Source: Flavobacterium sp. (lineage in GTDB: Bacteria > Bacteroidota > Bacteroidia > Flavobacteriales > Flavobacteriaceae). From it: 35,389 nucleotides of DNA. A program made the translations under genes and the position numbers. Position 1 is the first letter of the stretch. Every line of letters begins with the position of its first letter. The stretch covers positions 1 to 35,389 of the forward strand of contig JAHEZJ010000044.1 of the NCBI GenBank assembly GCA_023251135.1, written 5' to 3'. The notes under the pieces were generated by a model. It was not told the origin of the DNA, made no database searches, and was given only the letters and a program-made list of their open reading frames with translations. This document shows, piece by piece, positions 1-6,894 of this stretch.

Positions 1-252
1 AGAAACAGAATTGGGCTTTCTGAAACTGACAGAACAAAAATAGTCCGAACGCTGAATTCAGATGTTAAAAACGATACAGGCAAAACATTATTCTTAAAAG
101 CAAGATACGACGAAACAAATGTCACAGTCTTGGACGGACAAAGCTCCGCGATGCTCAATACATTTGCCGTTGCCAACGGTTTGCTAATCGTTCCCGAGGA
201 TGTTGAAGCCTATGAAAAAGGAACTTTAGTGACTGTATTGCCGATTGATTAG
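1..252 (+). CDS. moeA: MoeA, molybdopterin molybdenumtransferase (3' end only)
   Basis: The reading frame is open from the first base to a TAG stop, giving the last 83 residues of a protein that begins outside the window. The text GQSSAMLNTFAVANGLLIVP followed by an acidic stretch and a short hydrophobic end is typical of MoeA domain IV. MoeA inserts molybdate into adenylylated molybdopterin, the last common step of molybdenum cofactor synthesis in the cytoplasm. It heads the visible part of a same-strand run of cofactor genes (mobA, cobA, moaD, moaE, moaCB, moaA), which supports the call. The catalytic domain lies outside the window, so its integrity cannot be judged. Confidence 0.88.
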   Translation, partial: RNRIGLSETDRTKIVRTLNSDVKNDTGKTLFLKARYDETNVTVLDGQSSAMLNTFAVANGLLIVPEDVEAYEKGTLVTVLPID

Positions 253-601
253 AGGGATTTTAGATTGCAGATTTTAGATTTTAGATTGTAGAAGAAAGAT
301 GCTAGAACAAAGAGAAGCGGTATGTAAATAAAACGATATTGAGGAGCAAACTTGAAACTTGAAACCTGAAACTAGAAATTAGATTGTAGAACAAAGATGC
401 CAGAACCAAGAAAAGCGGTATATCAATAAAGACCCATAGAAGAGCAAACCTGAAACTTGAAACCTGAAACTTGAAACTAGATTGTAGAAGAAAGATGCTA
501 GAAGAAAGAAAAGCGGTATATAAATAAAGTCCTATAGAAGAGCAAACTTGAAACCTGAAACTTGAAACAAATAAACAGTTAAACAATTAAACGATTAAAC
601 A
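253..601. repeat. Heptamer-periodic intergenic tract with a 98-bp higher-order repeat
   Basis: This 349-bp gap holds no credible gene. From about 260 to 568 it is built of 7-bp units such as AGATTGT, AGAAGAA, TGAAACT and TGAAACC. A larger unit recurs at 285, 383 and 481, a spacing of exactly 98 bp (14 heptamers). Each copy opens with ATTGTAGAA and carries an AAGCGGTAT core. From 565 the period changes to 8, with five units of AAAC plus four bases ending in the ATG of the next gene (AAACAAAT, AAACAGTT, AAACAATT, AAACGATT, AAACAATG). Whether the moeA transcript reads through is unknown; no terminator is visible. Confidence 0.9.
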
Positions 602-1348
602 ATGACATTATTGAGTTCCGAAAACCTATTACTATTTAGTTTTGCATTAATTGTTATTGCATTTTTATATTCTAGTGTGGGACATGGAGGAGCATCGGGA
701 TATTTGGCTTTGATGACCATTTTTGCTTTTCCGGTGGCGGTGATGAAACCTTCGGCTTTGTTATTGAATTTGTTTGTATCCAGTATTTCGTTTTTCTTTT
801 ATTATCGAATGAATTATTTCAGGCCAAAATTGTTTTATCCCTTTGCAATCGCGTCAATTCCGGCAGCATTTATAGGAGGGTTTGTCACATTAGATAACGG
901 TATTTATAAAGCAGTTTTAGGAGTAGTCTTGGTTTTTGCAGCGTTAAGGCTGTTTGGAGTTTTTAATTTTAAAGAAAAAGAGGCTGTTAAAATCAACCTG
1001 CCGTTTGCCTTAACAATTGGTTTTGCAATCGGATTATTATCCGGAATGTTGGGAATAGGGGGCGGTATAATTTTAAGTCCAATATTATTGTTTTTGGGAT
1101 GGGCGTCTGTAAAAGAATCAGCGGCCATTTCGAGTTTATTCATATTTGTGAATTCTTTTGCGGGAATGTTAGGCTTTTTTATGGGCGGAAAAACAATCCC
1201 TGTCGAAAGTTTTTATTTGGTTCCGATTGCAGTTGTGGGAGGAGTATTGGGAGGATTTTACGGAAGTGGTTATTTCTCCAACAAAACCCTGAAAATAGTT
1301 TTAGGAACCGTAATTTTAATGGCAAGCGTTAAATTGATTTTTCCTTAA
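602..1348 (+). CDS. TauE/SafE family anion exporter
   Basis: This is a 248-residue, very hydrophobic protein of the TauE/SafE (DUF81) family, placed in the inner membrane with about seven or eight helices. The two family half-repeats are visible: an N-terminal SSVGHGGASGYLAL stretch near residues 22-35 and a matching GMLGIGGGIILSPILLFLG stretch near 143-161. Family members export sulfite, sulfoacetate or other small anions. Its position inside a cofactor operon that also carries a siroheme enzyme suggests an anion linked to nitrate/nitrite or sulfite metabolism, but the substrate cannot be read from the sequence. The start follows directly on an 8-bp repeat whose last unit contains the ATG. 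Confidence 0.85.
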   Translation: MTLLSSENLLLFSFALIVIAFLYSSVGHGGASGYLALMTIFAFPVAVMKPSALLLNLFVSSISFFFYYRMNYFRPKLFYPFAIASIPAAFIGGFVTLDNGIYKAVLGVVLVFAALRLFGVFNFKEKEAVKINLPFALTIGFAIGLLSGMLGIGGGIILSPILLFLGWASVKESAAISSLFIFVNSFAGMLGFFMGGKTIPVESFYLVPIAVVGGVLGGFYGSGYFSNKTLKIVLGTVILMASVKLIFP

Positions 1349-1516
1349 TAATGGAATAATAAAAAGAGAGTAGGAATGTAAGGTCTATCCTTTAAAGTTA
1401 AACTTTCTCTCCTTTCAACCTGAAACCTGAAACTTGAAACCTGAAACAAAGAAAACTTGAAACTTGAAACCAAAAAAACTTGAAACAAGAAAAACCTGAA
1501 ACAAAAACTAAAAACA
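1349..1516. repeat. Heptamer-periodic intergenic tract (CCTGAAA/CTTGAAA type)
   Basis: From about 1418 to 1510 the gap consists mostly of CCTGAAA and CTTGAAA heptamers, with A-rich interruptions that break phase in a few places. It resembles the TGAAACT/TGAAACC parts of the upstream 253-568 tract and the tract near 35180. No gene or clear terminator is seen. The genes either side are on the same strand and functionally related, so the tract probably sits inside an operon. Confidence 0.8.
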
Positions 1517-2089
1517 ATGGAAACACTTACAGCATTTATTCTTTGTGGAGGAAAAAGTTCCCGGATGCAGTCAGAGAAAGGATTGGTTTTGTTTCGGGGA
1601 AAGCCTTTTATAGAACACATCATCAGTGCGATTTTGCCTGTTACGGCAGAAATAAGACTGGTTACGGCATCAAAGGAGTATGATTATCTCCCGTATCAAA
1701 AAATACCCGATGTTATTGCAGACAAAGGGCCGTTGGGAGGGATTTACACTGCTTTATTACAGTCTGAAACCGAATTTAACCTGATTTTGAGCTGTGATAT
1801 TCCATTAATTTCAACAGAATTATTACAGGAGTTGCTCTCAAAACATACGGAAGAAGCCGGAATTACCGTTTTTGCTTCGGAGAGCCGAATGCATCCACTG
1901 ATTGGAATTTATTCCAGAAAGATGATCCCTTTTATCAAAAAAGCTATTGATTCGGATGCACTAAAAGTGATGGATTTACTGGCTGGAATACCGCATCAGA
2001 TTATTAATCTGGATGAAAGTGAGATCATTCCTTTAACCAATATTAATTCGGCTGACGAATTAAATGATTTGAATGCCAATTTAAGTTAA
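1517..2089 (+). CDS. mobA: Molybdenum cofactor guanylyltransferase MobA
   Basis: The 190-residue protein is the right length for MobA, which joins GMP from GTP to molybdopterin to make the bis-MGD form of the cofactor. The nucleotide-binding loop LCGGKSSRMQSEKG (residues 9-22) matches the family pattern LAGGxSxRMGxDK with Cys for Ala, Gln for Gly and Glu for Asp. SCDIPLIS near residue 94 gives the metal-binding aspartate. The next gene (cobA) begins six bases after its stop, so the two are probably co-transcribed. The loop substitutions are mild and do not suggest loss of function. Confidence 0.88.
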   Translation: METLTAFILCGGKSSRMQSEKGLVLFRGKPFIEHIISAILPVTAEIRLVTASKEYDYLPYQKIPDVIADKGPLGGIYTALLQSETEFNLILSCDIPLISTELLQELLSKHTEEAGITVFASESRMHPLIGIYSRKMIPFIKKAIDSDALKVMDLLAGIPHQIINLDESEIIPLTNINSADELNDLNANLS

Positions 2090-2095
2090 AAGATT

Positions 2096-2884
2096 ATGCA
2101 AAGCTTAAGAATACCAAAACTAACGATTGTAGGCGCAGGACCGGGTGATGCTGAACTGATTACGATGAAAGCGATAAAGGTTTTAGAGCAGGCCGATGTG
2201 GTTTTGTATGATGCTTTGGTCAACGAAGAATTGTTAGCTTATGCATCAAATGCCGAAATTATTTTTGTTGGAAAAAGACTGGGCTGCCATGCTTATACGC
2301 AGGATCAGATTAACGAACTGATTGTGTCAATGGCAAAGGCCCACGGACATGTGGTTCGCTTAAAAGGAGGCGATCCGTTTGTTTTTGGAAGAGGGAGTGA
2401 AGAAATTGAATTTGCTGAACAGTTTGGAATCGAAACGACAATTGTTCCCGGAATTTCATCTGCGTTGGGAGTTCCTGCCTCGGCTGGAATTAGTGTTACA
2501 CAGCGCAAAGTGGCCGAAAGCTTTTGGGTCATTACCGGAACAACGGCAGATCATAAGTTATCGAAGGATATTCATCTGGCCTCTAAATCGGATGCGACCG
2601 TAATTATTTTGATGGGAATGCATAAATTAGAGGAGATCATTGCTATCTATCAGCAGAACAGAATCGACAATCTTCCAATTGCCATTATTCAAAACGGAAC
2701 GAAAAAAACAGAACAAAAAGTGATTGGAACTATTGGTTCAATTGCTAAATTGGTTGCTGAAAAAAAGATAACATCGCCGGCTATTATTGTTATTGGCGAG
2801 GTAGTGAAAAATACTTCAAGCTGGATTTCTTATTTTCAGGAACATTTTGAAGATGAGTTTATTTTTCAGAATTTAAATTTATAA
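2096..2884 (+). CDS. cobA: Uroporphyrinogen-III C-methyltransferase (SUMT)
   Basis: This 262-residue protein is the stand-alone form of SUMT, which uses two S-adenosylmethionines to convert uroporphyrinogen III to precorrin-2 for siroheme or cobalamin. The N-terminal VGAGPGDAELIT loop (residues 12-23) and KGGDPFVFGRG (residues 90-100) are family signatures, as is VPGISSALGVPASAGI further on. No CysG-like dehydrogenase/chelatase domain is fused. Placement among molybdopterin genes makes sense if the operon serves assimilatory nitrate reduction, where nitrate reductase needs molybdenum cofactor and nitrite reductase needs siroheme. Those reductases are not in the window, so this role is inference. 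Confidence 0.9.
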   Translation: MQSLRIPKLTIVGAGPGDAELITMKAIKVLEQADVVLYDALVNEELLAYASNAEIIFVGKRLGCHAYTQDQINELIVSMAKAHGHVVRLKGGDPFVFGRGSEEIEFAEQFGIETTIVPGISSALGVPASAGISVTQRKVAESFWVITGTTADHKLSKDIHLASKSDATVIILMGMHKLEEIIAIYQQNRIDNLPIAIIQNGTKKTEQKVIGTIGSIAKLVAEKKITSPAIIVIGEVVKNTSSWISYFQEHFEDEFIFQNLNL

Positions 2885-2886
2885 AA

Positions 2887-3123
2887 ATGATTGAGATTAA
2901 ATATTTTGGAGCTGTTGCCGAAAGAACCCAATGTGAACTTGAAAAAGTACCTTTTTCTGAAGTGTCACTGCAGGAACTATTGCGTGATTTAGATCAGAAA
3001 TACCAATTTGATTCGCTTGTTTTCAGCGTAGCGGTAAATCAAAAGATAGTTTCAAAAACAGTAGACTGTACGTTGCAGACGAATGATGTAGTTGCTTTAT
3101 TGCCGCCATTTGCAGGAGGGTAA
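2887..3123 (+). CDS. moaD: MoaD, molybdopterin synthase small subunit
   Basis: This is a 78-residue ubiquitin-like protein ending in ALLPPFAGG. The C-terminal Gly-Gly (residues 77-78) is thiocarboxylated to carry the sulfur that MoaE transfers to precursor Z (cPMP). The length and the Gly-Gly end are diagnostic. The start lies two bases after the cobA stop, so translation is probably coupled. The MoeB-type activating enzyme it needs is not in the window. Confidence 0.9.
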   Translation: MIEIKYFGAVAERTQCELEKVPFSEVSLQELLRDLDQKYQFDSLVFSVAVNQKIVSKTVDCTLQTNDVVALLPPFAGG

Positions 3124-3173
3124 TCAAAAAACAGAGCGTCTGTAACGAAGTGAAAAAACATACAGATTTATGG

Positions 3174-3220
3174 GTCCCGAATTCATGAATTATTTTTTTG
3201 AAATAGAATTCGTAGCCAAA
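3174..3220. repeat. Dispersed inverted-repeat element, copy 1 (GTCCCGAATTCA type)
   Basis: Between moaD and moaE, GTCCCGAATTCATGAATT is followed by an AT-rich spacer and GAATTCGTAGCCAAA. The same arrangement, GTCCCGAATTCACGAATT then GAATTCGCGGCTAAA, appears on the minus strand at 12464-12517. The arms are partly self-complementary around GAATTC. It looks like a small dispersed intergenic element; its function is unknown. Confidence 0.6.
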
Positions 3221-3258
3221 GAAAAATCTTTTTAATCTGTGGTAAAAAAATAGAAGTA

Positions 3259-3690
3259 ATGAGTAAAAATGTATTTGTAGAAGGGCCAATCAGTCCTGAA
3301 TTTATAGCCGAGTCGATCGCAAAACACCAATCCAAACACACGATTGGGGCGCACAATATTTTTTTAGGACAAGTTCGTGCCGATGTCATTCATAATAATA
3401 CCGTTGTGGCTATCGATTATTCGGCTTATACGGATATGGCCAACGAAGCTTTGCATACCATTCGCGAACGAGCGTTTGCTAAATTTGATTTGACCTGTAT
3501 GCACATTTACCATAGTTTGGGCGTTGTAAAAGCGGGTGAAATTTGTTTGTTTGTCTTTGTTTCGGCAACGCGGCGCAAACAAGTTTATGAAGCAACAGAG
3601 GCTATTGTAAACTGGGTTAAAACCGATGTACCCATTTTTGGGAAAGAAATGTTTGAAAACGATACCTTCACCTGGAAACAGAATTCCTAA
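3259..3690 (+). CDS. moaE: MoaE, molybdopterin synthase catalytic subunit
   Basis: The 143-residue protein matches MoaE, the large subunit that converts cPMP to molybdopterin with sulfur from MoaD. Recognisable parts are HNIFLGQVRAD near the start, the central TRRKQVYEATEAIVNWVK, and VKTDVPIFGKE near the end. K121 corresponds to the catalytic lysine in the E. coli KTRAPFWKRE motif. At the second lysine of that motif this protein has Gly followed by Lys (FGKE), which may shift that role to K129. A 135-bp gap with a repeat element separates it from moaD; moaCB follows after nine bases. Confidence 0.9.
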   Translation: MSKNVFVEGPISPEFIAESIAKHQSKHTIGAHNIFLGQVRADVIHNNTVVAIDYSAYTDMANEALHTIRERAFAKFDLTCMHIYHSLGVVKAGEICLFVFVSATRRKQVYEATEAIVNWVKTDVPIFGKEMFENDTFTWKQNS

Positions 3691-3699
3691 TAAGAGATA

Positions 3700-4614
3700 A
3701 TGGTAGATATTACGCATAAAATAAGCACCTTAAGAAAAGCAACCGCCACCGCAATTGTAAAAGTTAGTAAACAAGAAACAATTGACGCTGTGACCCATAA
3801 TTTAGTGCCCAAAGGAAACGTACTAGAAATGGCAAAAACGGCGGGATTGTTTGCGGTTAAAAACACGCATTTATCGATTCCGGATTGTCATCCGATTCCG
3901 ATTGAATTTACTTCGGTGGAATATAAAATAGAAGGCCTGGAGATTCAGATCATCTTTACGGTAAAAACCGTTTATAAAACCGGTGTTGAGGTAGAGGCGA
4001 TGCATGGAGCATCAATTGTAGCCCTTACCATGTACGATATGCTGAAACCGATTGATAAAGAAATCGAAATTTCGACCATAAAATTAATAGAGAAAGAAGG
4101 CGGAAAATCTTCGTTTAAAAATAAATTTCCGAATGCAATAAAAGCAGCTGTTTTTGTTTGTTCTGATTCTATTTTTGCGGGTGATAAGGAAGATCGTTCG
4201 GGAAAAATTATAGTCGAAAAATTAAATTCGTATGGCGTTGAGACACCGCATTATGAAATTATTCCTGACGAACTTGCTATTATTCAGGAAAGAACAAAAA
4301 CGTTTGCCAAAGAACATCAATTGGTGATTTTTACGGGCGGTACAGGTTTGTCACCACGTGATGTTACACCGGAAGCTTTATCGCCAATTTTAGAAAGCAG
4401 AATTCCCGGAATTGAGGAAGCGATTCGGGACTATGGGCAACAGAGAATGCCCTATGCGATGTTGTCCAGAAGCGTAGCCGGAACTTTGGGTAAGAGTTTA
4501 GTTTTGGCTTTGCCAGGTTCGACCAACGGAGCAAGAGAGTCTATGGATGCGGTTTTTCCGCATGTGATGCATGTTTTTCATGTTTTAAAAGGTAAAAATC
4601 ATGACAGTCTTTAA
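3700..4614 (+). CDS. moaCB: Fused MoaC-MoaB/Mog protein (cPMP synthase plus molybdopterin adenylyltransferase-like)
   Basis: This 304-residue protein joins two molybdopterin enzymes. Residues 1-138 are MoaC, which works with MoaA to make cPMP from GTP. K38 and K116 align with the E. coli active-site lysines (51 and 131), with CHP at 63-65, TGVEVEA at 94-100 and a closing GGKSS. Residues from about 146 to 304 are a MoaB/Mog domain, with VFVCSDSIFAGD near 151-162 and TGGTGLSPRD at 212-221. That family adenylylates molybdopterin before MoeA inserts the metal. The fusion therefore puts an early and a late pathway step on one chain. The last 14 bases overlap moaA. Confidence 0.9.
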   Translation: MVDITHKISTLRKATATAIVKVSKQETIDAVTHNLVPKGNVLEMAKTAGLFAVKNTHLSIPDCHPIPIEFTSVEYKIEGLEIQIIFTVKTVYKTGVEVEAMHGASIVALTMYDMLKPIDKEIEISTIKLIEKEGGKSSFKNKFPNAIKAAVFVCSDSIFAGDKEDRSGKIIVEKLNSYGVETPHYEIIPDELAIIQERTKTFAKEHQLVIFTGGTGLSPRDVTPEALSPILESRIPGIEEAIRDYGQQRMPYAMLSRSVAGTLGKSLVLALPGSTNGARESMDAVFPHVMHVFHVLKGKNHDSL

Positions 4615-5608
4615 CACTAGTTTGACGGATGGTTTTGGACGCAGACACAATTATCTGCGCATTTCGCTGTTGGAAAAATGCAATCTGCGTTGTACCTATT
4701 GCATGCCGGCTGACGGTATCGCACTGTCTCCAAAAGCCAGTTTAATGACTGCCGATGAGATTTTTGGTATTGCTCAGACTTTCGTACAACAGGGTGTTGA
4801 TAAAATACGATTAACAGGCGGTGAACCGCTTTTGCGAAAAGATTTTCCGGAAATCATTTCAAAACTGGCTGCTCTCGATATTTCGGTTTCGATCACTACA
4901 AACGGAATTTTGATCGACCGCCATATTGAGGTTTTAAAGCAATTTAATATTAAAAAGATCAACTTAAGTCTGGATACGCTGGTTGCGTCGAAATTTCATT
5001 CGATAACGCTTAGAAATCAGTTTGACAAAGTTGTCGACAATCTGCATTTACTTTTGAATCATGATTTTCAGGTAAAAGTAAATGTCGTTTTAATAAAAGG
5101 TTTTAATGATAACGAAATTGTTGATTTTGTTAAACTAACCCGTTTTTTGCCCATTTCGGTGCGATTTATTGAGTTTATGCCGTTTGCGGGAAACAAGTGG
5201 GACAGGAGCAGAATGGTTTCGCAAAAGGAGATTCTTTCCCGGGTAGAGAATGGTTTTTTAAAACAGGATATTATAAAACTCCAAGACGAAGAAAACTTCA
5301 CGGCGAGAACCTATAAAATAAAAGACTTTCAGGGAGATTTCGGAATTATAAGTTCAATTACAAATCCGTTTTGTGACAGCTGTAACCGAATTCGTTTAAC
5401 TGCCGATGGAAAAATAAAAAACTGTCTTTTCTCTAATGCAGAAACGGATCTTTTAACCCCTTTTAGAAACGGTCAGCCAATAACGGATCTCATTTCAGCA
5501 GCTGTTCAAAGTAAAAAGAAGGTTCGTGCCGGAATGGTAACGATGGATGAAATGAATGATCCTGCAAAACATTTTGATAACCGCAGCATGATCGCCATTG
5601 GGGGATAA
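4601..5608 (+). CDS. moaA: GTP 3',8-cyclase MoaA
   Basis: This is a radical SAM enzyme of 335 residues that starts cofactor synthesis by rearranging GTP. The N-terminal 4Fe-4S motif is CNLRCTYC (C27, C31, C34), followed by TGGEPLLRKDF. The C-terminal cluster ligands are C258, C261 and C275 in CDSCNRIRLTADGKIKNC. The chain ends in Gly-Gly, as MoaA proteins do. The start codon lies inside moaCB, a 14-base overlap that suggests coupled translation with its MoaC partner. It appears to be the last gene of the operon; the next gene is convergent. Confidence 0.93.
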   Translation: MTVFNTSLTDGFGRRHNYLRISLLEKCNLRCTYCMPADGIALSPKASLMTADEIFGIAQTFVQQGVDKIRLTGGEPLLRKDFPEIISKLAALDISVSITTNGILIDRHIEVLKQFNIKKINLSLDTLVASKFHSITLRNQFDKVVDNLHLLLNHDFQVKVNVVLIKGFNDNEIVDFVKLTRFLPISVRFIEFMPFAGNKWDRSRMVSQKEILSRVENGFLKQDIIKLQDEENFTARTYKIKDFQGDFGIISSITNPFCDSCNRIRLTADGKIKNCLFSNAETDLLTPFRNGQPITDLISAAVQSKKKVRAGMVTMDEMNDPAKHFDNRSMIAIGG

Positions 5609-5659
5609 ATTACTAGTGATTTAAAAAGGTCCTTCTTTCGGCACTCAAAGTGATATTCG

Positions 5660-5687
5660 CTTTGTCCGGCTGAGCGAAGTCGAAGCC
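5660..5687. repeat. 28-bp dispersed repeat, copy 1
   Basis: A 28-bp sequence opening CTTTGTCCGGCTGAG and ending GAAGTCGAAGCC is identical to 35146-35173. Its GGCT and AGCC parts are complementary. Similar CTGAGCGAAGTCGAAG sequences are familiar as scattered intergenic repeats in many bacterial genomes (recollection, not searched). It lies 50 bp after moaA. Confidence 0.7.
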
Positions 5688-5692
5688 CCCTT

Positions 5693-5733
5693 TAAACACA
5701 AAAAAGGTTCAACTTTTATCAAGTCAAACCTTT
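5693..5733 (-). terminator. Hairpin terminator for the H1-like gene
   Basis: AAAGGTT (5703-5709) pairs with AACCTTT (5727-5733), and an inner ACTT/AAGT pair closes the stem. Read on the minus strand the hairpin is followed by TTTTTGTGTTT. It sits about 8 bases past the stop of the minus-strand gene and may also stop transcripts from moaA. Confidence 0.65.
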
Positions 5734-5740
5734 CTGAATA

Positions 5741-6418
5741 TTATTTTTTCTTTTTGGCTTTCGCTTTTTTCTGAGCTTTAGCTTTCTTTTTTGCAATTTT
5801 TTTAGCTTTTGCTTTGTCTTTCGCTTTTTTAGCTTTTTCTTTTTTCTTAGCTGCAGCTTTTAGTTTTGCTTTTTTAGCTTTTTCTTTCTTTTTATCATTT
5901 TTAGCTTTCTCTTTTTTCTTAGCTAATTTCTTTTTGGCTTTGTCTTTTTCTTTGTCTTTCACTTTTTTGGCTTTTTTAGCGGCTTTATCTTTTCCGGTTT
6001 CCTCGGTTTTAACTGCCTGATTAGTATCTTCTTCTTTTAATTTCGTAACAGTTGTTTGTACAGCAGTTTTTTCTACTGGCTTAGCGGCTGGTGTTACTAC
6101 TTTTTTTACCGGTGCTTTTGCTGCCGGTTTTGGTGTAGTTGAAGTCGCTGCAGCCGTTTTTACAACTGCTTTGGCAGGTGCTTTTGCTGTAGTACTTGCA
6201 GCTTTGGTAACAGAAGCTGCAGGAGCTTTAGGAGTTACCGGTTTGGCTGCTGTTGGTTTTGCCGCTGCCGTTGTTGGTTTAGCAGGCGCCGCTTTACGAA
6301 CGGGTGCTTTTTTAACAGGAGTGCTGGCAGGTTTTGCAGTTTCTGCAGCCGGTTGAACAGCTTCAGGTTTTACAGAATCGATTTTTTCCGGGGTGCTTTC
6401 TTCGGGTTTGTTTTCCAT
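5741..6418 (-). CDS. Lysine/alanine/proline-rich histone H1-like protein
   Basis: This is a 225-residue low-complexity protein. It opens with an acidic stretch (MENKPEESTPEKIDSVKPE), followed by about 90 residues rich in Ala, Pro, Lys and Thr (PAAKPVEK-like units). It ends in about 80 residues of near-pure Lys/Ala built on KKEKAKKAK units. This composition resembles the histone H1 C-terminal tail and bacterial H1-like proteins, which bind and compact DNA. No globular domain or signal peptide is visible, so a nucleoid role is inference. Coding and non-coding strands are strongly skewed in base composition. It has its own promoter and terminator, so it is a single-gene unit. Confidence 0.75.
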   Translation of the reverse strand: MENKPEESTPEKIDSVKPEAVQPAAETAKPASTPVKKAPVRKAAPAKPTTAAAKPTAAKPVTPKAPAASVTKAASTTAKAPAKAVVKTAAATSTTPKPAAKAPVKKVVTPAAKPVEKTAVQTTVTKLKEEDTNQAVKTEETGKDKAAKKAKKVKDKEKDKAKKKLAKKKEKAKNDKKKEKAKKAKLKAAAKKKEKAKKAKDKAKAKKIAKKKAKAQKKAKAKKKK

Positions 6419-6482
6419 ATAAATGTGCTTTTAGGTAAGGTTATTATTAGCAATGTAACTAAATTGTTAAGTTACAGTTAAG

Positions 6483-6511
6483 TAAAGATAATTATAAAAC
6501 ATGGTATTCAA
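6483..6511 (-). promoter_or_regulatory. Promoter of the H1-like gene
   Basis: Read on the minus strand, TTG (6509-6511) is followed after 18 bases by TATCTTTA (6483-6490), one mismatch from the flavobacterial -7 consensus TAnnTTTG. It would start transcription about 55-60 bases upstream of the ATG. Confidence 0.55.
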
Positions 6512-6554
6512 TGTTAAGTTTTCTTATAAAAATTAACATTAAGTATTTGAAAGT

Positions 6555-6606
6555 GAATTGTTTGGTTTTTTAGCTGAAATGTGAAACCAAAATTTCTTAA
6601 CAATTC
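6555..6606. repeat. Two-part inverted repeat
   Basis: GAATTGTT (6555-6562) is complementary to AACAATTC (6599-6606). Inside it, TTGGTTT (6562-6568) is complementary to AAACCAA (6584-6590). No run of T follows, so it does not look like a simple terminator. Its function is unknown. Confidence 0.5.
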
Positions 6607-6632
6607 TACATGGAAAATGGGGGGGATTATTA

Positions 6633-6814
6633 ATTGTGAATTGTTAATTGTGAATTGTTAATTGTGAATTGTTAATTGTGAAATGTTTATTGTGAGATGT
6701 GAAATGTAAACTGTGAAATGTAAACTGTGAGATGTAAACTGTGAGATGTGGGCTGTGAGCTGTAAGCTGTAAACTGAAAACTGAGAACTGAAAACTGAAA
6801 ACTGTACACTGAGC
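6633..6814. repeat. Heptamer tract, 26 units in phase (NNTGNNA)
   Basis: The tract is 26 consecutive 7-bp units without a phase slip. It begins ATTGTGA ATTGTTA and drifts through AATGTAA, ACTGTGA, GATGTAA and GCTGTGA to ACTGAAA. The shared pattern is NNTGNNA. It runs directly into the structured element at 6811. Confidence 0.92.
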
Positions 6815-6894
6815 TCATTAGCCCAGATGGGAGTGGCATCCTTTTGTGCCGGGGTTCGGGACAAAAGATACAACGGACAGCTGGAAACAGCTCC
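6811..6894 (+). ncRNA. Structured RNA-like dispersed element, copy 1 (possible Flavo-1 type)
   Basis: GAGCT (6811-6815) pairs with AGCTC (6889-6893). CTTTTGT (6841-6847) pairs with ACAAAAG (6861-6867). The flanking text AGTGGCATCC and AAAGATACAACGGACAGC matches a second copy on the minus strand at 35311-35389. In that copy the stem reads CTTTTGC/GCAAAAG, a compensatory T-A to C-G change that favours a conserved structure. I recall a family called Flavo-1 in flavobacteria that could be this, but that name is from memory and unverified. Confidence 0.55.

Noticed and set aside
302-586. 94-codon minus-strand frame with repeated SSFRFQV text
   Set aside because: It is a translation of the heptamer tract; no domain, promoter or conserved start supports it.
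1345-1623. 92-codon minus-strand frame with SSFKFS/SSFRFQV text
   Set aside because: It lies over the heptamer tract and the start of mobA, and looks like a translated repeat.
5814-6356. Phe- and Ala-rich plus-strand frames opposite the H1-like gene
   Set aside because: They are low-complexity shadows of the Lys/Ala coding repeats on the other strand.
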